A program made the translations under genes and the position numbers. The notes beneath the pieces are model-generated. The model ran no database searches. It saw only the letters and a program-made list of their open reading frames with translations, and was not told the DNA's origin. This document shows, piece after piece, positions 8,598 through 17,517 of a DNA stretch of 36,247 nucleotides; position 1 is the stretch's first letter, and every line of letters starts with the position of its first letter. This stretch comes from Dehalococcoidia bacterium. Its GTDB lineage: Bacteria > Chloroflexota > Dehalococcoidia > WHTO01. The stretch lies in the NCBI GenBank assembly GCA_009377665.1, contig WHTO01000009.1, positions 1-36,247 on the forward strand, in the 5' to 3' direction.

Positions 8598-9026
8598 TCA
8601 GGGCGCGAATGTGACCAACGCAAGATCCGGGACACTTTCGAAGTGTCGCCTGTTGTGAGTTGCCAAGGGTGCATCAAGAAGGCGGGCGGTAGCGGCGACC
8701 CAAGCGTCTCCCGCGCCCATTGTTTTCCCTGCCCGGCTCGTGCCGGCCATGATCTCTGCCCATTTACGGGCGAGAGCGATGGAGTACGGATAAACGATGA
8801 ACTGGCGCAGGTAATCCTCCAGGGGGTTGCGACGTTGGGAACTCCAGTTTCGCTGAGCCGCCCAGCGGAGTTGCTCCGCAACAGTCTGGAAGGAGGTAAC
8901 CAGCGTGCTTCCCGCCACGGCGCGACCATAATCGCTTCCTCTAGAATCCTTCTTCTGCCAGAAGGACAGCACGTCGGTGTCCACGACCACGACATTCGCA
9001 AGGCCGCCATGTGGTGGGGCTGTCAA
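8598..9026 (-). CDS. PIN-domain ribonuclease (VapC-like toxin)
   Basis: PIN-fold Mg-dependent RNase of the VapC type. The acidic active site is complete: Asp in VVVDTDVLSF, Glu in TVAEQL, Asp in GAGDAWVAATA, and an Asn in ATHNRRHF at the usual fourth position. At about 140 residues it has normal VapC length. The start is uncertain. A TTG at 9026 overlapping the upstream stop (TTGA) is used here; a GTG at 8990 would give the shortest typical PIN N-terminus, and a TTG lies at 9041. It is translationally coupled to the 298-residue gene before it, which sits where an antitoxin would be. Confidence 0.85.
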   Translation of the reverse strand: MTAPPHGGLANVVVVDTDVLSFWQKKDSRGSDYGRAVAGSTLVTSFQTVAEQLRWAAQRNWSSQRRNPLEDYLRQFIVYPYSIALARKWAEIMAGTSRAGKTMGAGDAWVAATARLLDAPLATHNRRHFESVPDLALVTFAP

Positions 9027-9919
9027 GTCTCCTGACGCCAAGCCTGCAGGGCGGCCAGAAATTCCTCCTCGTCATCCTCTTCCCAGAAGGCAGCCACGAG
9101 CGATGTCGGATCTTCCATCGTGCGGACAGGCTGTTCAGATGCCACCTCGGCCAGGGATTGCGAGTGCCAGAATTGATCGCTCACGGGAATGGGCAGCAAG
9201 GATTCCATCCTCACAGCCGCTGGTCGCCCGGATGGTGTGACATCTGCCGTCACCTCAACCGTGACGTGGTGTAGTCTCGCGGCATCAACTGCGTCTCGGT
9301 GATCGGCGTCAAATCGTATCCTGGTCATCCTTCCAAGCGGATCCCAGACCTCGGCTGTGCCGTCCCGGTAGTCGATTTCGAGTAACCGCCCACTTATGCG
9401 AACTCTCTTCGACAACCGCGCTACCTTAACCTCGGGGATCGCAGTAGCTTCTGCAGAAATGACTATCTGCCGTCGACTGGTACCGCCTTCCAGTATCAGA
9501 CGATCTTCTGTGCGGCTGATGCGACTTGCAACCGTGTCAATCTGACGCCTGGCCTCATCCGGGAGATCCGAGGAACGCCCCCCGATTTGCGCCTCCACTC
9601 CTGCTAACAGTCGGTCGATAGCCCGAGGCTGCACATCGAACATCTCTGACTGTGCCTTCGGGGGCCGCTCAAGTGTGAGAGTTGCTGTGAAGCTTCCGAC
9701 CTGGACGTCGCCGAGTCGAAGTGATGCCTGCTGCTGAATATCGCTTGGAACGGGCCCGCGCCTGTGGGCGCGGCCCCACAAGTCTTCCATTACAACCACC
9801 ATGGCGTTCTGGAGGCCGTCTAGGATCGCGACGAGGTCCGGAACGGGAACCCAACCACGTCCAATGTTGGGTCCTTCGAGCTTCACGCGAATACTGTGGG
9901 TGAGGTCGGGCGTACTCAC
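9023..9919 (-). CDS. Large partner of PIN toxin, candidate antitoxin, unknown family
   Basis: A 298-residue protein starting at GTG 9919, chosen because GAAGGAG lies 7 nt before it; an ATG-started extension to 10021 has no such site and reads like non-coding sequence. No catalytic motif is recognised. The N-terminal half is alpha/beta (PVPDLVAILDGLQNAMVVVM, then LRLGDVQVGSFTATLTLERP). The middle is strand-rich (RLSKRVRISGRLLEIDYRDG). The C-terminus is acidic (FWEEDDEEEFLAALQAWRQ), like the neutralising tails of some antitoxins. It overlaps or abuts the PIN gene. At nearly 300 residues it is three to four times the size of a normal VapB and has no visible DNA-binding motif, so the antitoxin role is a guess from context. 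Confidence 0.75.
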   Translation of the reverse strand: MSTPDLTHSIRVKLEGPNIGRGWVPVPDLVAILDGLQNAMVVVMEDLWGRAHRRGPVPSDIQQQASLRLGDVQVGSFTATLTLERPPKAQSEMFDVQPRAIDRLLAGVEAQIGGRSSDLPDEARRQIDTVASRISRTEDRLILEGGTSRRQIVISAEATAIPEVKVARLSKRVRISGRLLEIDYRDGTAEVWDPLGRMTRIRFDADHRDAVDAARLHHVTVEVTADVTPSGRPAAVRMESLLPIPVSDQFWHSQSLAEVASEQPVRTMEDPTSLVAAFWEEDDEEEFLAALQAWRQET

Positions 9920-10277
9920 GGCATCACTCCTTCTTCTGGTTTCGGCGGCGCTCACTCTCGTAGCAGCCCGACATTTCGGTCCCTGAGCCGAGAAACGACA
10001 GGGCCTGGCCAGCCAGTCCATATCCTACTTCCGCCACCGGCGCCGGGTATCCCGCGATACGACACCCATTGACGCACCGCGCCCCTAAGCTCACAAGCCG
10101 ACCGTCGACGAAAGGGCACGACGTGAGCACCAACAGGCCAATCCGCGCGTCACATAAGGGCAACTCAATCGCTGGCAGAACCGCCGATACTGCGTGACAT
10201 TCGGGAGCGAGCAAACAAACGAACAAAACGAACGAATGAATCGAACAGACGAACAAACGATGCACGAATCAGGCCCG
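9920..10277. other. Intergenic region, no gene seen
   Basis: This 358-bp stretch separates the PIN-partner gene from the MFS gene; both are on the minus strand. Frames through it are shadows with no start signals. It must hold the promoter of the PIN operon. Its only distinct feature is the AT-rich tract at 10207-10262. Confidence 0.6.
10207..10262. repeat. Low-complexity tract of GAACAAAC/GAACGAAT-like units
   Basis: About 56 bases made almost only of short imperfect units such as GCAAACAAAC, GAACAAAAC, GAACGAAT, GAACAGAC and GAACAAAC. The tract is much richer in A than its surroundings and has almost no T on this strand. It starts 15 bases after the MFS stop codon. Function unknown. Confidence 0.8.
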
Positions 10278-11696
10278 CTACCCCGCCCGCTGGGCGGCGT
10301 CCACACGCTCCCCGCCGGCGGCGATGACCGTCGGGCGGTCCGGGATGCCGCGCACCAGCAGCGTCGTCAAAGCCGTGATGATCGCCAGGCCCACGAACGA
10401 CAGCTCCAGGCCCTCCGCCGTCGACGGCGCCCGCGACGTCACCAGCACAACCACCGCGAAGCCCACAGCCCCGCCGATGAAGCGGAACATCCCGCGCATC
10501 CCCGTGATCGCCGCCGCCTTTTCCGGCGCCAGCTCGATCGCCGCGTTGTTCGCCGAGGGCCCCGCTATCGCCAGCCCCAGCCCGCACAAAGCGATCACCG
10601 CCGCCAGATAGACGAAGTTCGACACCCCGACGCCCGCAACCGCCACGCCCTCGAGGCCCAGCGACAGGATCGCCATCGCCGCCGCCATGATCAGCAGCCC
10701 CGCCGCGATCGGCCGGCGATAACCCGTGCGCGTGATCAGCAGGGCGGCCGCCGCCGACACGAAGATCATCAGCACCGCCCGCGGCGTCATCAGCAGCCCC
10801 GTCTCACTGGCCGACATGCCGTACGCCTCCTCGACGTACAGCGGAAGGAACGACAGGATGCCGAAGATCGACACGCCGTAGAAGAAATTGAGCGTGTTCA
10901 TCCACAGGAACTCGCCCTGCGCGACCAGCCGCGGCTCCAGGATTGGGTCGGCGACGCTCAGCTCCCGGCGGATGAAGAAGTACGTGCTCCCGGCCGACAC
11001 CGCGAAGCTCGTGACCACGATCAGGAGGTTCGGCGAAACCTCCTCCTGGCTCAGCTCCGTCAGCGCATAGATCAGCGAGGCGATAGCCATCGTCAGCAGC
11101 CCCGCGCCGACGAAGTCCGTGCTCCCCGTCCGCTCGCGCTGCCCGTCCCTGGGCATCATGATGATCGCCGCGATCAGCACCGGCACCGCGATCGGCAGGT
11201 TGATCGCGAACGTCCAGCGCCAGCTGAACGCGTCAACCAGCACGCCGCCGACGTTGGGCCCTACGATCGCGCCGATCGGGAAGATCGCAGACATCATCCC
11301 CAGCATCTGCGACCGCCGGTCGGGAAAGGCGTCACTGACGATCCCGTAGGCCGAGGGCAGAAGCGCCCCGCCGGCCAGCCCCTGGATCGTGCGCGACGCG
11401 ATCAGGAAATAGACGTTCGGCGACAGGGCGCAGGCCAGCGACGCCGCCGCGAACAGGCCCACCCCGCCGACGAACACCGTCTTGCGGCCCAGCTCGTCGC
11501 TCAGCTTGCCCGCGATGGGCATGGCGACCGCCTGCGCCAGCGTCGAGATGCTGACGATCCAGCCCACCCAGCGCAGCGGCGCGTTCAGGTCGTCGATGAT
11601 GTTGGGCAGCGATACCGCGACGCTCGCGAACTGGATAGAGGCCACCAGCTGCGACAGCGCCACGAGTCCGAACAGAAGGTATCGGTTGGCAGCCAC
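10278..11696 (-). CDS. MFS transporter, DHA2 (EmrB/QacA-like) drug exporter
   Basis: A proton-driven exporter of about 472 residues with the 14-helix pattern of the DHA2 family. Motif A appears as GKLSDELGRKTVFVGG between helices 2 and 3. Motif C is represented by GAIVGPNVGGVLVDAFSWRWTF in helix 5, the antiporter signature. The GTG at 11696 is preferred because GGAG lies 7 nt upstream and the protein then begins VAANRYLLFGLVALSQL, directly at helix 1. An ATG at 11765 would add 23 non-hydrophobic residues. It is divergent from the dNTPase gene and stands alone. The substrate is unknown. Confidence 0.9.
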   Translation of the reverse strand: MAANRYLLFGLVALSQLVASIQFASVAVSLPNIIDDLNAPLRWVGWIVSISTLAQAVAMPIAGKLSDELGRKTVFVGGVGLFAAASLACALSPNVYFLIASRTIQGLAGGALLPSAYGIVSDAFPDRRSQMLGMMSAIFPIGAIVGPNVGGVLVDAFSWRWTFAINLPIAVPVLIAAIIMMPRDGQRERTGSTDFVGAGLLTMAIASLIYALTELSQEEVSPNLLIVVTSFAVSAGSTYFFIRRELSVADPILEPRLVAQGEFLWMNTLNFFYGVSIFGILSFLPLYVEEAYGMSASETGLLMTPRAVLMIFVSAAAALLITRTGYRRPIAAGLLIMAAAMAILSLGLEGVAVAGVGVSNFVYLAAVIALCGLGLAIAGPSANNAAIELAPEKAAAITGMRGMFRFIGGAVGFAVVVLVTSRAPSTAEGLELSFVGLAIITALTTLLVRGIPDRPTVIAAGGERVDAAQRAG

Positions 11697-11843
11697 GTGG
11701 GTACTCCAGCCGTCGGCCCCCGCTTCGCACAGACGGCTTTGAGGATCGAGAGAGAACGCCGGCACGCCCGGCTCCTGCCGAGTCTAGCCCGCCCCCGCCC
11801 TAGCGGCCTTGACCACTCCCGGCTCGAAAGCGCGCCCGTTGGC

Positions 11844-11855
11844 TATCCTCAGCCC
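11844..11855 (+). promoter_or_regulatory. Putative leaderless promoter of the dNTPase gene
   Basis: TATCCT (11844-11849) plus exactly 6 nt precedes the GTG at 11856. There is no Shine-Dalgarno. It has the same spacing as the boxes at 6672 and 18911. Confidence 0.5.
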
Positions 11856-12971
11856 GTGGACGGATACCCGGCCGCATCGGGCCACGCCCGCGCCGCGGTA
11901 GACAGCCGTGCCGTGCGCGAACGCCTGCTCGCCCACGAGGAGGCGCTGTCGCCGCGCGCCGCGCGTTCCGCAGCCGCCACCCGGCGGAGTCCCGAGGGCC
12001 CGCCCGGCTTCCGCACCGAGTTCCAGCGCGACCGCGACCGGATTATCCATTCCAAGGCCTTCCGCCGCCTCAAGCACAAGACCCAGGTCTTCATCGCCCC
12101 GACCGGCGACCACTTCGTGACCCGCCTCACCCACACCCTCGAGGTCCAGCAGATCGCCCGCACCGTCGCCCGCGCCCTCGACCTCAACGAAGACCTCGCC
12201 GAGGCCATCGCCCTCGCCCACGACATCGGCCACACGCCCTTTGGCCACGCCGGCGAGCAGGCCCTGGCCGAGATCATGCCCGGCGGCTTCCGCCACAACG
12301 AGCAGAGCGTCCGCGTCGTCGAGCTGCTGGAGAACGAGGGCGCCGGCCTGAACCTCACCGACCAGGTGCGCGAGGGCGTGCTCAAGCACTCCAAGGTCCG
12401 CGAGGGCATCGAGCACGAAGCCTGGGGCATCGCCGGCACGCTCGAAGGCCAGATCGTCAAGATCGCCGACTCCGTGGCCTACCTGAACCACGACATCGCC
12501 GACGCCATCCGCGCCGGGCTGATCAGCGACGCCGGCCTCCCGCCACAGCCCGCCGACGTCATAGGACGCACCCACTCCGAGCGCATCAACACGATGGTCT
12601 CCGACATCGTCGAGGCCTCGTGGGAAGGCGTCACGGCGCCGCGAGAGCAGACGGCGGACGCCCTCGTCATCACGATGTCGCCCCCCGTGCTCGCCGCCGC
12701 CAACGAGCTGCGCGAGTTCATGTTCGAGCGCGTCTATCTGTGGGAGGGCCAGGCCTCCCAGGCCCGCCGCGCCGGCCAGGTCGTCGCCTTCCTCTACGAG
12801 CACTTCGCGGCCCACCCCGGCGAGATCGCGTCCGACTACCAGATCCGCGACGACCCGCCGTCCCGTCGCGCCGCCGACTTCGTGTCAGGCATGACCGATC
12901 ATTACGCGATGGAGCTGGCTACCGGCCTCGGCTTCCCCGAGTCCGCGCTGCCCGCCCAGTTCGCGAGATGA
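11856..12971 (+). CDS. dgt: Deoxyguanosinetriphosphate triphosphohydrolase-like protein
   Basis: A 371-residue HD-domain dNTP triphosphohydrolase, which cleaves dNTPs to nucleoside and triphosphate. The metal ligands are seen as RLTHTLEVQQ (His), ALAHDIGHTPFGHAGE (His-Asp) and IVKIADSVAYLNHD (Asp). FQRDRDRIIHSKAFRRLKHKTQVF is the usual N-terminal signature just before the HD domain. The frame stays open far upstream, but the segment before 11856 is antisense to the MFS gene. The GTG at 11856 follows a TATCCT box by 6 nt and gives a typical length. In bacteria such proteins tune dNTP pools and can restrict phage; nothing nearby points to one role. Confidence 0.93.
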   Translation: MDGYPAASGHARAAVDSRAVRERLLAHEEALSPRAARSAAATRRSPEGPPGFRTEFQRDRDRIIHSKAFRRLKHKTQVFIAPTGDHFVTRLTHTLEVQQIARTVARALDLNEDLAEAIALAHDIGHTPFGHAGEQALAEIMPGGFRHNEQSVRVVELLENEGAGLNLTDQVREGVLKHSKVREGIEHEAWGIAGTLEGQIVKIADSVAYLNHDIADAIRAGLISDAGLPPQPADVIGRTHSERINTMVSDIVEASWEGVTAPREQTADALVITMSPPVLAAANELREFMFERVYLWEGQASQARRAGQVVAFLYEHFAAHPGEIASDYQIRDDPPSRRAADFVSGMTDHYAMELATGLGFPESALPAQFAR

Positions 12972-13068
12972 CAGCACGATGGGCAGCCGCTGTGAGCGCC
13001 TTGAGACCAGGTTCGAGAAACCAACCGGCGTGTACGGTCGTTAGAAAGGTGGGGCATTCTGTACTCGG

Positions 13069-13083
13069 CCACCCTTCGGGTGG
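13069..13083 (+). terminator. Small perfect hairpin downstream of the dNTPase gene
   Basis: CCACCC-TTC-GGGTGG, a 6-bp stem with a 3-nt loop, about 100 bases after the dNTPase stop. It is followed by TAACCTTAAG and not by a T-run, so terminator activity is uncertain; it could be a regulator site for the next gene. Confidence 0.35.
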
Positions 13084-13138
13084 TAACCTTAAGCTGGCGT
13101 TTTGATAGACCCACTGATCCATATAGGAATCCTGGCCC

Positions 13139-14788
13139 ATGTCTGACTCGCAGGGCCGGCCGGACGATCCGTTCGCCGGCCTCGTCAAGGATGGCTCCAG
13201 CAAGGAGCGCAGCGCGGATCCCTTCTCCATTAACCGCCCCGTCACGGACGATACCCCCGACCTGGCGCCGCCCTCGGCGCCGCCGGAGAGCGAGCCGCCC
13301 GCGTCACCCAAACCCGAAGGCGGATCCGGCCTGCCCTTCGCGTTGAAGCCCCAGACCGAGCGCGTCAAGGTAAGGCCCCGGACGAACGGCAACGGGCAGT
13401 CCGCGCCGGGCCAGGCGGCCGCCTCGACTGGCGAGCTGTTCAGGCCAGAGCCCGCGGCTCCTGTTGCCCCGCCTCCCACGCCCACCCCGGCGGCCCCGGC
13501 AGGCCCTCCCTGGGTCGCCCCGGCTCCCGAGGAATATCGTCCGTCGGAGCGCGAGATGGAGACCCAGATCATCCACGCCCACCAGGACCGTGTCCGCGAC
13601 GGTTGGCACGACCCCCTTGACTACGACGACCGCCCGCGCCGTTCGTGGTTCGCGAGCCCTGCCGTGCTGGCCGCGCTGCTCGGCGCGATTGGGATTGGCG
13701 TTGTCGTCGCCGTGATAGTCGTTGTCGGCCTCGGCTCAGATGATGACGACCCGGCGCTTGTTGCCGACTCAACAGTTGGTGCGCAGGCCGCCGTCGCAGT
13801 TCAGCAGCCACAGCCCGACAGCGTAGTGACGGTCGGCGACGTTGTCCAGGTGCAGGCCCTTGCCTCGCACCCCGACGGTGTCCAGCGTGTCGAGCTGAGC
13901 GTCGACGGTCAGTTCATCAACAGCCAGCAGCCCGACCTTTCGGGCGGCGGCGAGCCTCCGACCGAGTTCAGCGCCACGATCGACTGGACGCCCGAGGAGC
14001 CGCGCCCATACCAGCTCGTGATCGGCGCCGTATCGCCCGATGGCGAGCGCGTCGACAACCGCCTGACCGTCACGGCAGTCGTCCCACCGGACAGCATCGA
14101 GCCGGCCGTCATCGCCGCCGAGCCCGTCCGTGTCCGGGAATACCCCTCGACCGACGAGAACATCCTCATCTATGGCGACCTCCAGCCCAACGAGCGGCGC
14201 CCGATCATCAGCCGCCTGGCCTCCAACGAGTGGCTCCTGGTCGAGTTCCCGGCCTCGCCCTCTGGCGAGGGCTGGGTCTTCGCCCAGTCGGTCGCCACCG
14301 AGGGCGACCTCGAAAGCGTGCCGGTCGTCGAGGCGCCGGTCGCCCCGACGCCAACCCCCACAGCCACCCCGACCGAAACGCCGACGGCCACCCCAACCGA
14401 GACGGCAACCCCCGCCGCGACCGAGTTCGACCTGCAGCCGACCGACTTCGATGCCAGCTTCGGCGTCGAGATCGTCAACAACGGCCCCGGCGACTTCACC
14501 GGCCCGATAACCCTGTTCTACCTGACAGCCGACACCGCCGCGGGCTGTCTGCTCGATACCCAGAGCGGCTTCTACACCATCGACAACGTCAACCTGCCTG
14601 CCGGCCACGTCCTGAGCGTGCGCTTCGATGTGGCGCCGCCCGCCGGGTTGTTCTGCGTCGGCATCGGCGTCGAAGGCGAGGCCGTGAACACCAACAACGC
14701 GATCGGGCCCTTCCAGGAATCCGCCCCGCAGCCCACGCCAACCCCGACCGAGCAGGCGGCTGTCGCGACGAAGCAGTCGGAAGTCTAG
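13139..14788 (+). CDS. Membrane-anchored surface protein with SH3-like and CARDB-like domains
   Basis: A 549-residue protein. Residues 1-165 form a proline-rich, disordered cytoplasmic part. One membrane helix follows at about 175-200 (LAALLGAIGIGVVVAVIVVV), with basic residues before it and DDDD after it, so the rest is outside. Next is an Ig-like domain (about 215-320; VVTVGDVVQVQALASHPDGV), then an SH3-type domain (about 325-395; VRVREYPSTDENI to GWVFAQSV). A Thr/Pro spacer repeats TPT/TET units, and the C-terminal domain (about 430-530) resembles CARDB adhesion modules (VEIVNNGPGDFTGPITLFYL). AGGA lies 9 nt before the ATG. This layout is common in Chloroflexota; the role may be cell-wall binding. 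It is followed directly by two tRNA genes. Confidence 0.85.
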   Translation: MSDSQGRPDDPFAGLVKDGSSKERSADPFSINRPVTDDTPDLAPPSAPPESEPPASPKPEGGSGLPFALKPQTERVKVRPRTNGNGQSAPGQAAASTGELFRPEPAAPVAPPPTPTPAAPAGPPWVAPAPEEYRPSEREMETQIIHAHQDRVRDGWHDPLDYDDRPRRSWFASPAVLAALLGAIGIGVVVAVIVVVGLGSDDDDPALVADSTVGAQAAVAVQQPQPDSVVTVGDVVQVQALASHPDGVQRVELSVDGQFINSQQPDLSGGGEPPTEFSATIDWTPEEPRPYQLVIGAVSPDGERVDNRLTVTAVVPPDSIEPAVIAAEPVRVREYPSTDENILIYGDLQPNERRPIISRLASNEWLLVEFPASPSGEGWVFAQSVATEGDLESVPVVEAPVAPTPTPTATPTETPTATPTETATPAATEFDLQPTDFDASFGVEIVNNGPGDFTGPITLFYLTADTAAGCLLDTQSGFYTIDNVNLPAGHVLSVRFDVAPPAGLFCVGIGVEGEAVNTNNAIGPFQESAPQPTPTPTEQAAVATKQSEV

Positions 14789-14806
14789 AATGGAGCGAGG
14801 CGCCGT

Positions 14807-14880
14807 TGCCGAGTGGTGCAGCGGTAGCACAGGGGACTTTGAATCCTCTGACCCAGGTTCGAATCCTGGCTCGGCAGCCA
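14807..14880 (+). tRNA. tRNA-Gln (anticodon TTG)
   Basis: A complete cloverleaf: acceptor TGCCGAG/CTCGGCA, D arm GTGC-AGCGGTA-GCAC, anticodon stem GGGGA/TCCTC with loop CTTTGAA (anticodon TTG), T arm CCAGG-TTCGAAT-CCTGG, discriminator G and an encoded CCA. Confidence 0.97.
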
Positions 14881-14900
14881 CTTTCACAGTGGCCCTTCGC

Positions 14901-14976
14901 TCCTCGGTAGCTCAGTTGGTAGAGCGGGCGGCTGTTAACCGCTAGGTCGTAGGTTCGAGTCCTACCCGGGGAGCCA
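14901..14976 (+). tRNA. tRNA-Asn (anticodon GTT)
   Basis: Acceptor TCCTCGG pairs with CCGGGGA (one T-G pair). The D loop is AGTTGGTAGA, the anticodon stem GGCGG/CCGCT has loop CTGTTAA (anticodon GTT), and the T arm is GTAGG-TTCGAGT-CCTAC. A discriminator G and CCA are encoded. It lies 20 bases after tRNA-Gln and is likely co-transcribed with it. Confidence 0.97.
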
Positions 14977-15028
14977 GCTCTCCCCCTCCCGAACGCCGCC
15001 TCCCCGAACCAGCAAGTGGCGTTCTCCG

Positions 15029-16118
15029 CTACCTCCTGAGCAGTGGGAGCCCGGGAGGATCCCCGATCCCTGGTCGGCCTATCGGGCCGCCGTAGACCGG
15101 CTTATTCTCCAGGATGCGCCTTTCGTTGTCCCGGAACCGGGGTTCGTAGTGCGTGAAGAAGACCTTGCCCACGAGGTCGCGCCGGCTCCGGACGCCGGTC
15201 TTGTCGAAGATGCTCTTGAGGCTGCACCGTGCGCGCCGACACAACGAGGGTGTCCGCGACCTCAGTGGTCGAGCTTCCCTGGAGGATCAGCCGCGTGACG
15301 TCGCGCTCCCGTTCCGTCAGGCCGTAGGCCGACATCAGCAGCGGGTAGATGCGCGCCGGATGAGCAGGCTCGACGATGACCGCGCTCCGTCGTGTCCGAC
15401 GGGAACCCAGGAAGGCGCCATGCAGAACCACCCGGTTGCCCGCCCGCGAGAGCACCCCGCGAGACCGCAATGTCCGTCCGCTCGCCGGTCCTCTCGGGCG
15501 CCCCCCGCAGGGCCTGGCGGCGACGGCTACGACCGCCGACGGCAGTCGTCCGGCCTTCCAGTCTCCGTCCGGGAGCTCGGCAACCAGCGGTCGACACCCG
15601 GCGTCGCGGATTCCATCTGCCAGCGGTCGTTCAGCATGACCAGTCCGGGGGAGTCGGGGCCCTCAGGCTCAGTGGCTTCGCCGAGCCATAGCGCCCGGCG
15701 GGCGCCCTGCGCCCAGGTACGGGGCCACCGCGCGGCGAAGTCCTCTCCTTCATGACAAAGAGCGGCCGGTCAGGTTCGCGGTAAAGGCCGAGCGCCCCCC
15801 AGACGTCGCCTGACCTGGTACGCAATCCAACGAGCAGCTCCTGGTCGCCCCCATCGTCATGTTCTGCCGCCAGCGAGGGCTGCCGGATGGATCCCCGCCC
15901 GTCGCCTCGTGCAGCGTGCTGATGCCTTCGGCTGAGCGCACGACGTCGGCGATCTTGTTGACGTCGTCACCGTAATACTCCTGCGCCAGCCACTCGGCAG
16001 GGAACTCGGCCAGGCCGTCGTGAAAATGGCTCGTGATCCTCAAGTGCTGGCGGTCATGGCCGCTCGTTACGGCTGCGAGCTCGACTTCGACGCCACTTTC
16101 CCGGTGATCAAACGTCAT
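15029..16118 (-). pseudogene. LuxR-family transcriptional regulator, broken by at least six frame changes
   Basis: A single protein can be followed across shifting frames of the minus strand. Its segments are LAEFPAEWLAQEYYGDDVNK and GISTLHEATGGDP, then (shift near 15856 in a G run) LVGLRTRSGDVWGALGLYRE, (shift near 15745) EGEDFAARWPRTWAQGARRA, (near 15585) VAELPDGDWKAGRLPSAVV, (near 15510) ERTGERTDIAVSR, (near 15455) VLSRAGNRVVLHGAFLG, and GLTERERDVTRLILQGSSTT. After a 5-nt loss near 15230 it ends LKSIFDKTGVRSRRDLVGK. The last two are the LuxR helix-turn-helix. The changes I could trace are indels, not nonsense codons, which fits a young pseudogene or uncorrected sequencing errors. The N-terminus before ATG 16118 is unclear. 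It lies just upstream of the ECF42 gene's 3' end. Confidence 0.75.
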
Positions 16119-16235
16119 CGGCTCCGCTTCTAGCTTCGACAAGCGAGCCTCGGAGGCCGGGCGCCGTATTGCAGGAAGGCTCTCCGCCGCCTTAGCGCTC
16201 TCGTGCCCGCTTGTGCGAGCCCGCAGACGCATCCG

Positions 16236-17517
16236 TCAAGGCCTGGACGACCCCGATGCGCACGCGCAGGTCGCGGCCCGCTCCAGTAGCAGGTCTCGTT
16301 CCCGGGCGTTGTGCGTGAGCGCTGCCGCGCGCTCGAACTCCCCACTCGCCTCATCGAAGCGGCCAAGCTTCATGAGCAGGTCGCCGCGCACGCTTGGCAG
16401 GAGGTGGTAGTTCTTGAGCGCAGGCTCCGCCGTCAGCGAATCGACCAAATCGAGCCCCGCTGCAGGGCCGAACGCCATGCAGAGCGCCACGGCGCGATTG
16501 AGCTCGACGATAGGGGACGGCGCTACTGCCGCCAGCGTTTCATAGAGCGAGGCGATGCGGGGCCAGTCCGTCTCCTCCGCTGTCCGCGCCCGGGCGTGGC
16601 AGGCGGCGATCGCGGCCTGGAGCGCGTAGGGTCCCATCGTGCCCTCGAGCGCCTCCGCCCGTCTCAGGGCGTCAAGGCCACGGCTGATCAGGAGGCGGTC
16701 CCAGCGTGCCCGGTGCTGCTCGAGTAGCAGAATGGGCTCCCCCTGCGGTCCCAGCCGCGCCCTCGAGCGCGACGCCTGGATTTCCATCAGCGCGACCAGG
16801 CCGTGCACCTCTGACTCCTGGGGAAGGAGGCCGGCGAGTATGCGCCCGAGGCGCAGCGCGTCCTCGCAGAGGGCCGGGCGCATCCAATCATCGCCGGCGG
16901 TCGCCGTATAACCCTCGTTAAACACTAGGTAGGTGACCTCGAGGACAGAGGCAAGGCGGGCGGGAAGTTCCGGGCCGGAGGGCTTCGAAGGGTACCCGGG
17001 CGCTGGCCAGCGTTCGCTTCGCCCGCACTATCCGCTGCGCGATCGTCGACTCCGGGACCAGGAAGGCACGCGCTATCTCCGCCGTCGTCAGACCGCCCAG
17101 CAGGCGGAGTGTCAATGCGATGCGCCCCTCGGTGGGAAGGATGGGATGGCAGGCCGTGAAGACCAGGCGCAGGAGGTCGTCCTCAATGCCTTCGTCCAGC
17201 GCCGCATCAAAGTCTTCGGCCATCGCCGCCCGCACGGCCTCCGTCTCGCGGCCCAGCTCTTCCGTCTTGCGTTTGAGGAGCGTTCTCCGGCGCAGCAGAT
17301 CCACCGCGCGGTGCTTGCCGGTGGCCATCAGCCAGGCGCCCGGGTTGTCCGGGACGCCCGACTCAGGCCATCGCTCGAGCGCCGCGACCAGGGCGTCCTG
17401 TGCCAGCTCCTCCGCGACGCCGATGTCGCCCACGATCCGGGCGAGGCCGGCGATGATCTTCGCCGACTCGATCCTCCAGACCGCCTCGATCGCTCGGTGT
17501 GTATCGGTAGCCGTGAT
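16236..17517 (-). pseudogene. ECF42-type RNA polymerase sigma factor, frameshifted
   Basis: The N-terminal part (17517 to about 17000) has the sigma-2 region AEELAQDALVAALERWP, then PDNPGAWLMATGKHRAVDLLRRR, and sigma-4 GGLTTAEIARAFLVPESTIAQRIVRAKRTL. The frame breaks at about 17000 after ARVPFE. The next frame continues PSGPELPARLASVLEVTYLV, then FNEGYTATAGDDWMRPALCEDA and the TPR-like C-terminal extension typical of ECF42, ending LLLERAATCACASG. The expected first codon is ATC at 17517 (ATC ACG GCT ACC GAT) where homologues have ATG. The only in-frame alternative is a GTG at 17433, inside the sigma-2 domain. With the frameshift this indicates a non-functional gene unless both are sequence errors. 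Its partner DGPF gene is just upstream. Confidence 0.82.

Noticed and set aside
10194-11855. Long plus-strand frame upstream of the dNTPase, giving a 925-residue open frame
   Set aside because: It is antisense to the MFS gene, very rich in Arg, His, Gln and Asp, and has no family signature before the dNTPase domain. The true start is GTG 11856.
11784-12815. Minus-strand 343-residue frame opposite the dNTPase
   Set aside because: A composition shadow (Gly/Asp/Val repeats) with no motif; the opposite strand holds a clear HD-domain enzyme.
14344-14424. Repetitive sequence in the surface protein gene as a mobile or satellite repeat
   Set aside because: It encodes an ordinary Thr/Pro spacer (TPT/TET units) between two outside domains.
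14807-14976. tRNA genes as an integration site of a genomic island
   Set aside because: No second copy of either tRNA 3' end and no integrase gene is visible in the window.
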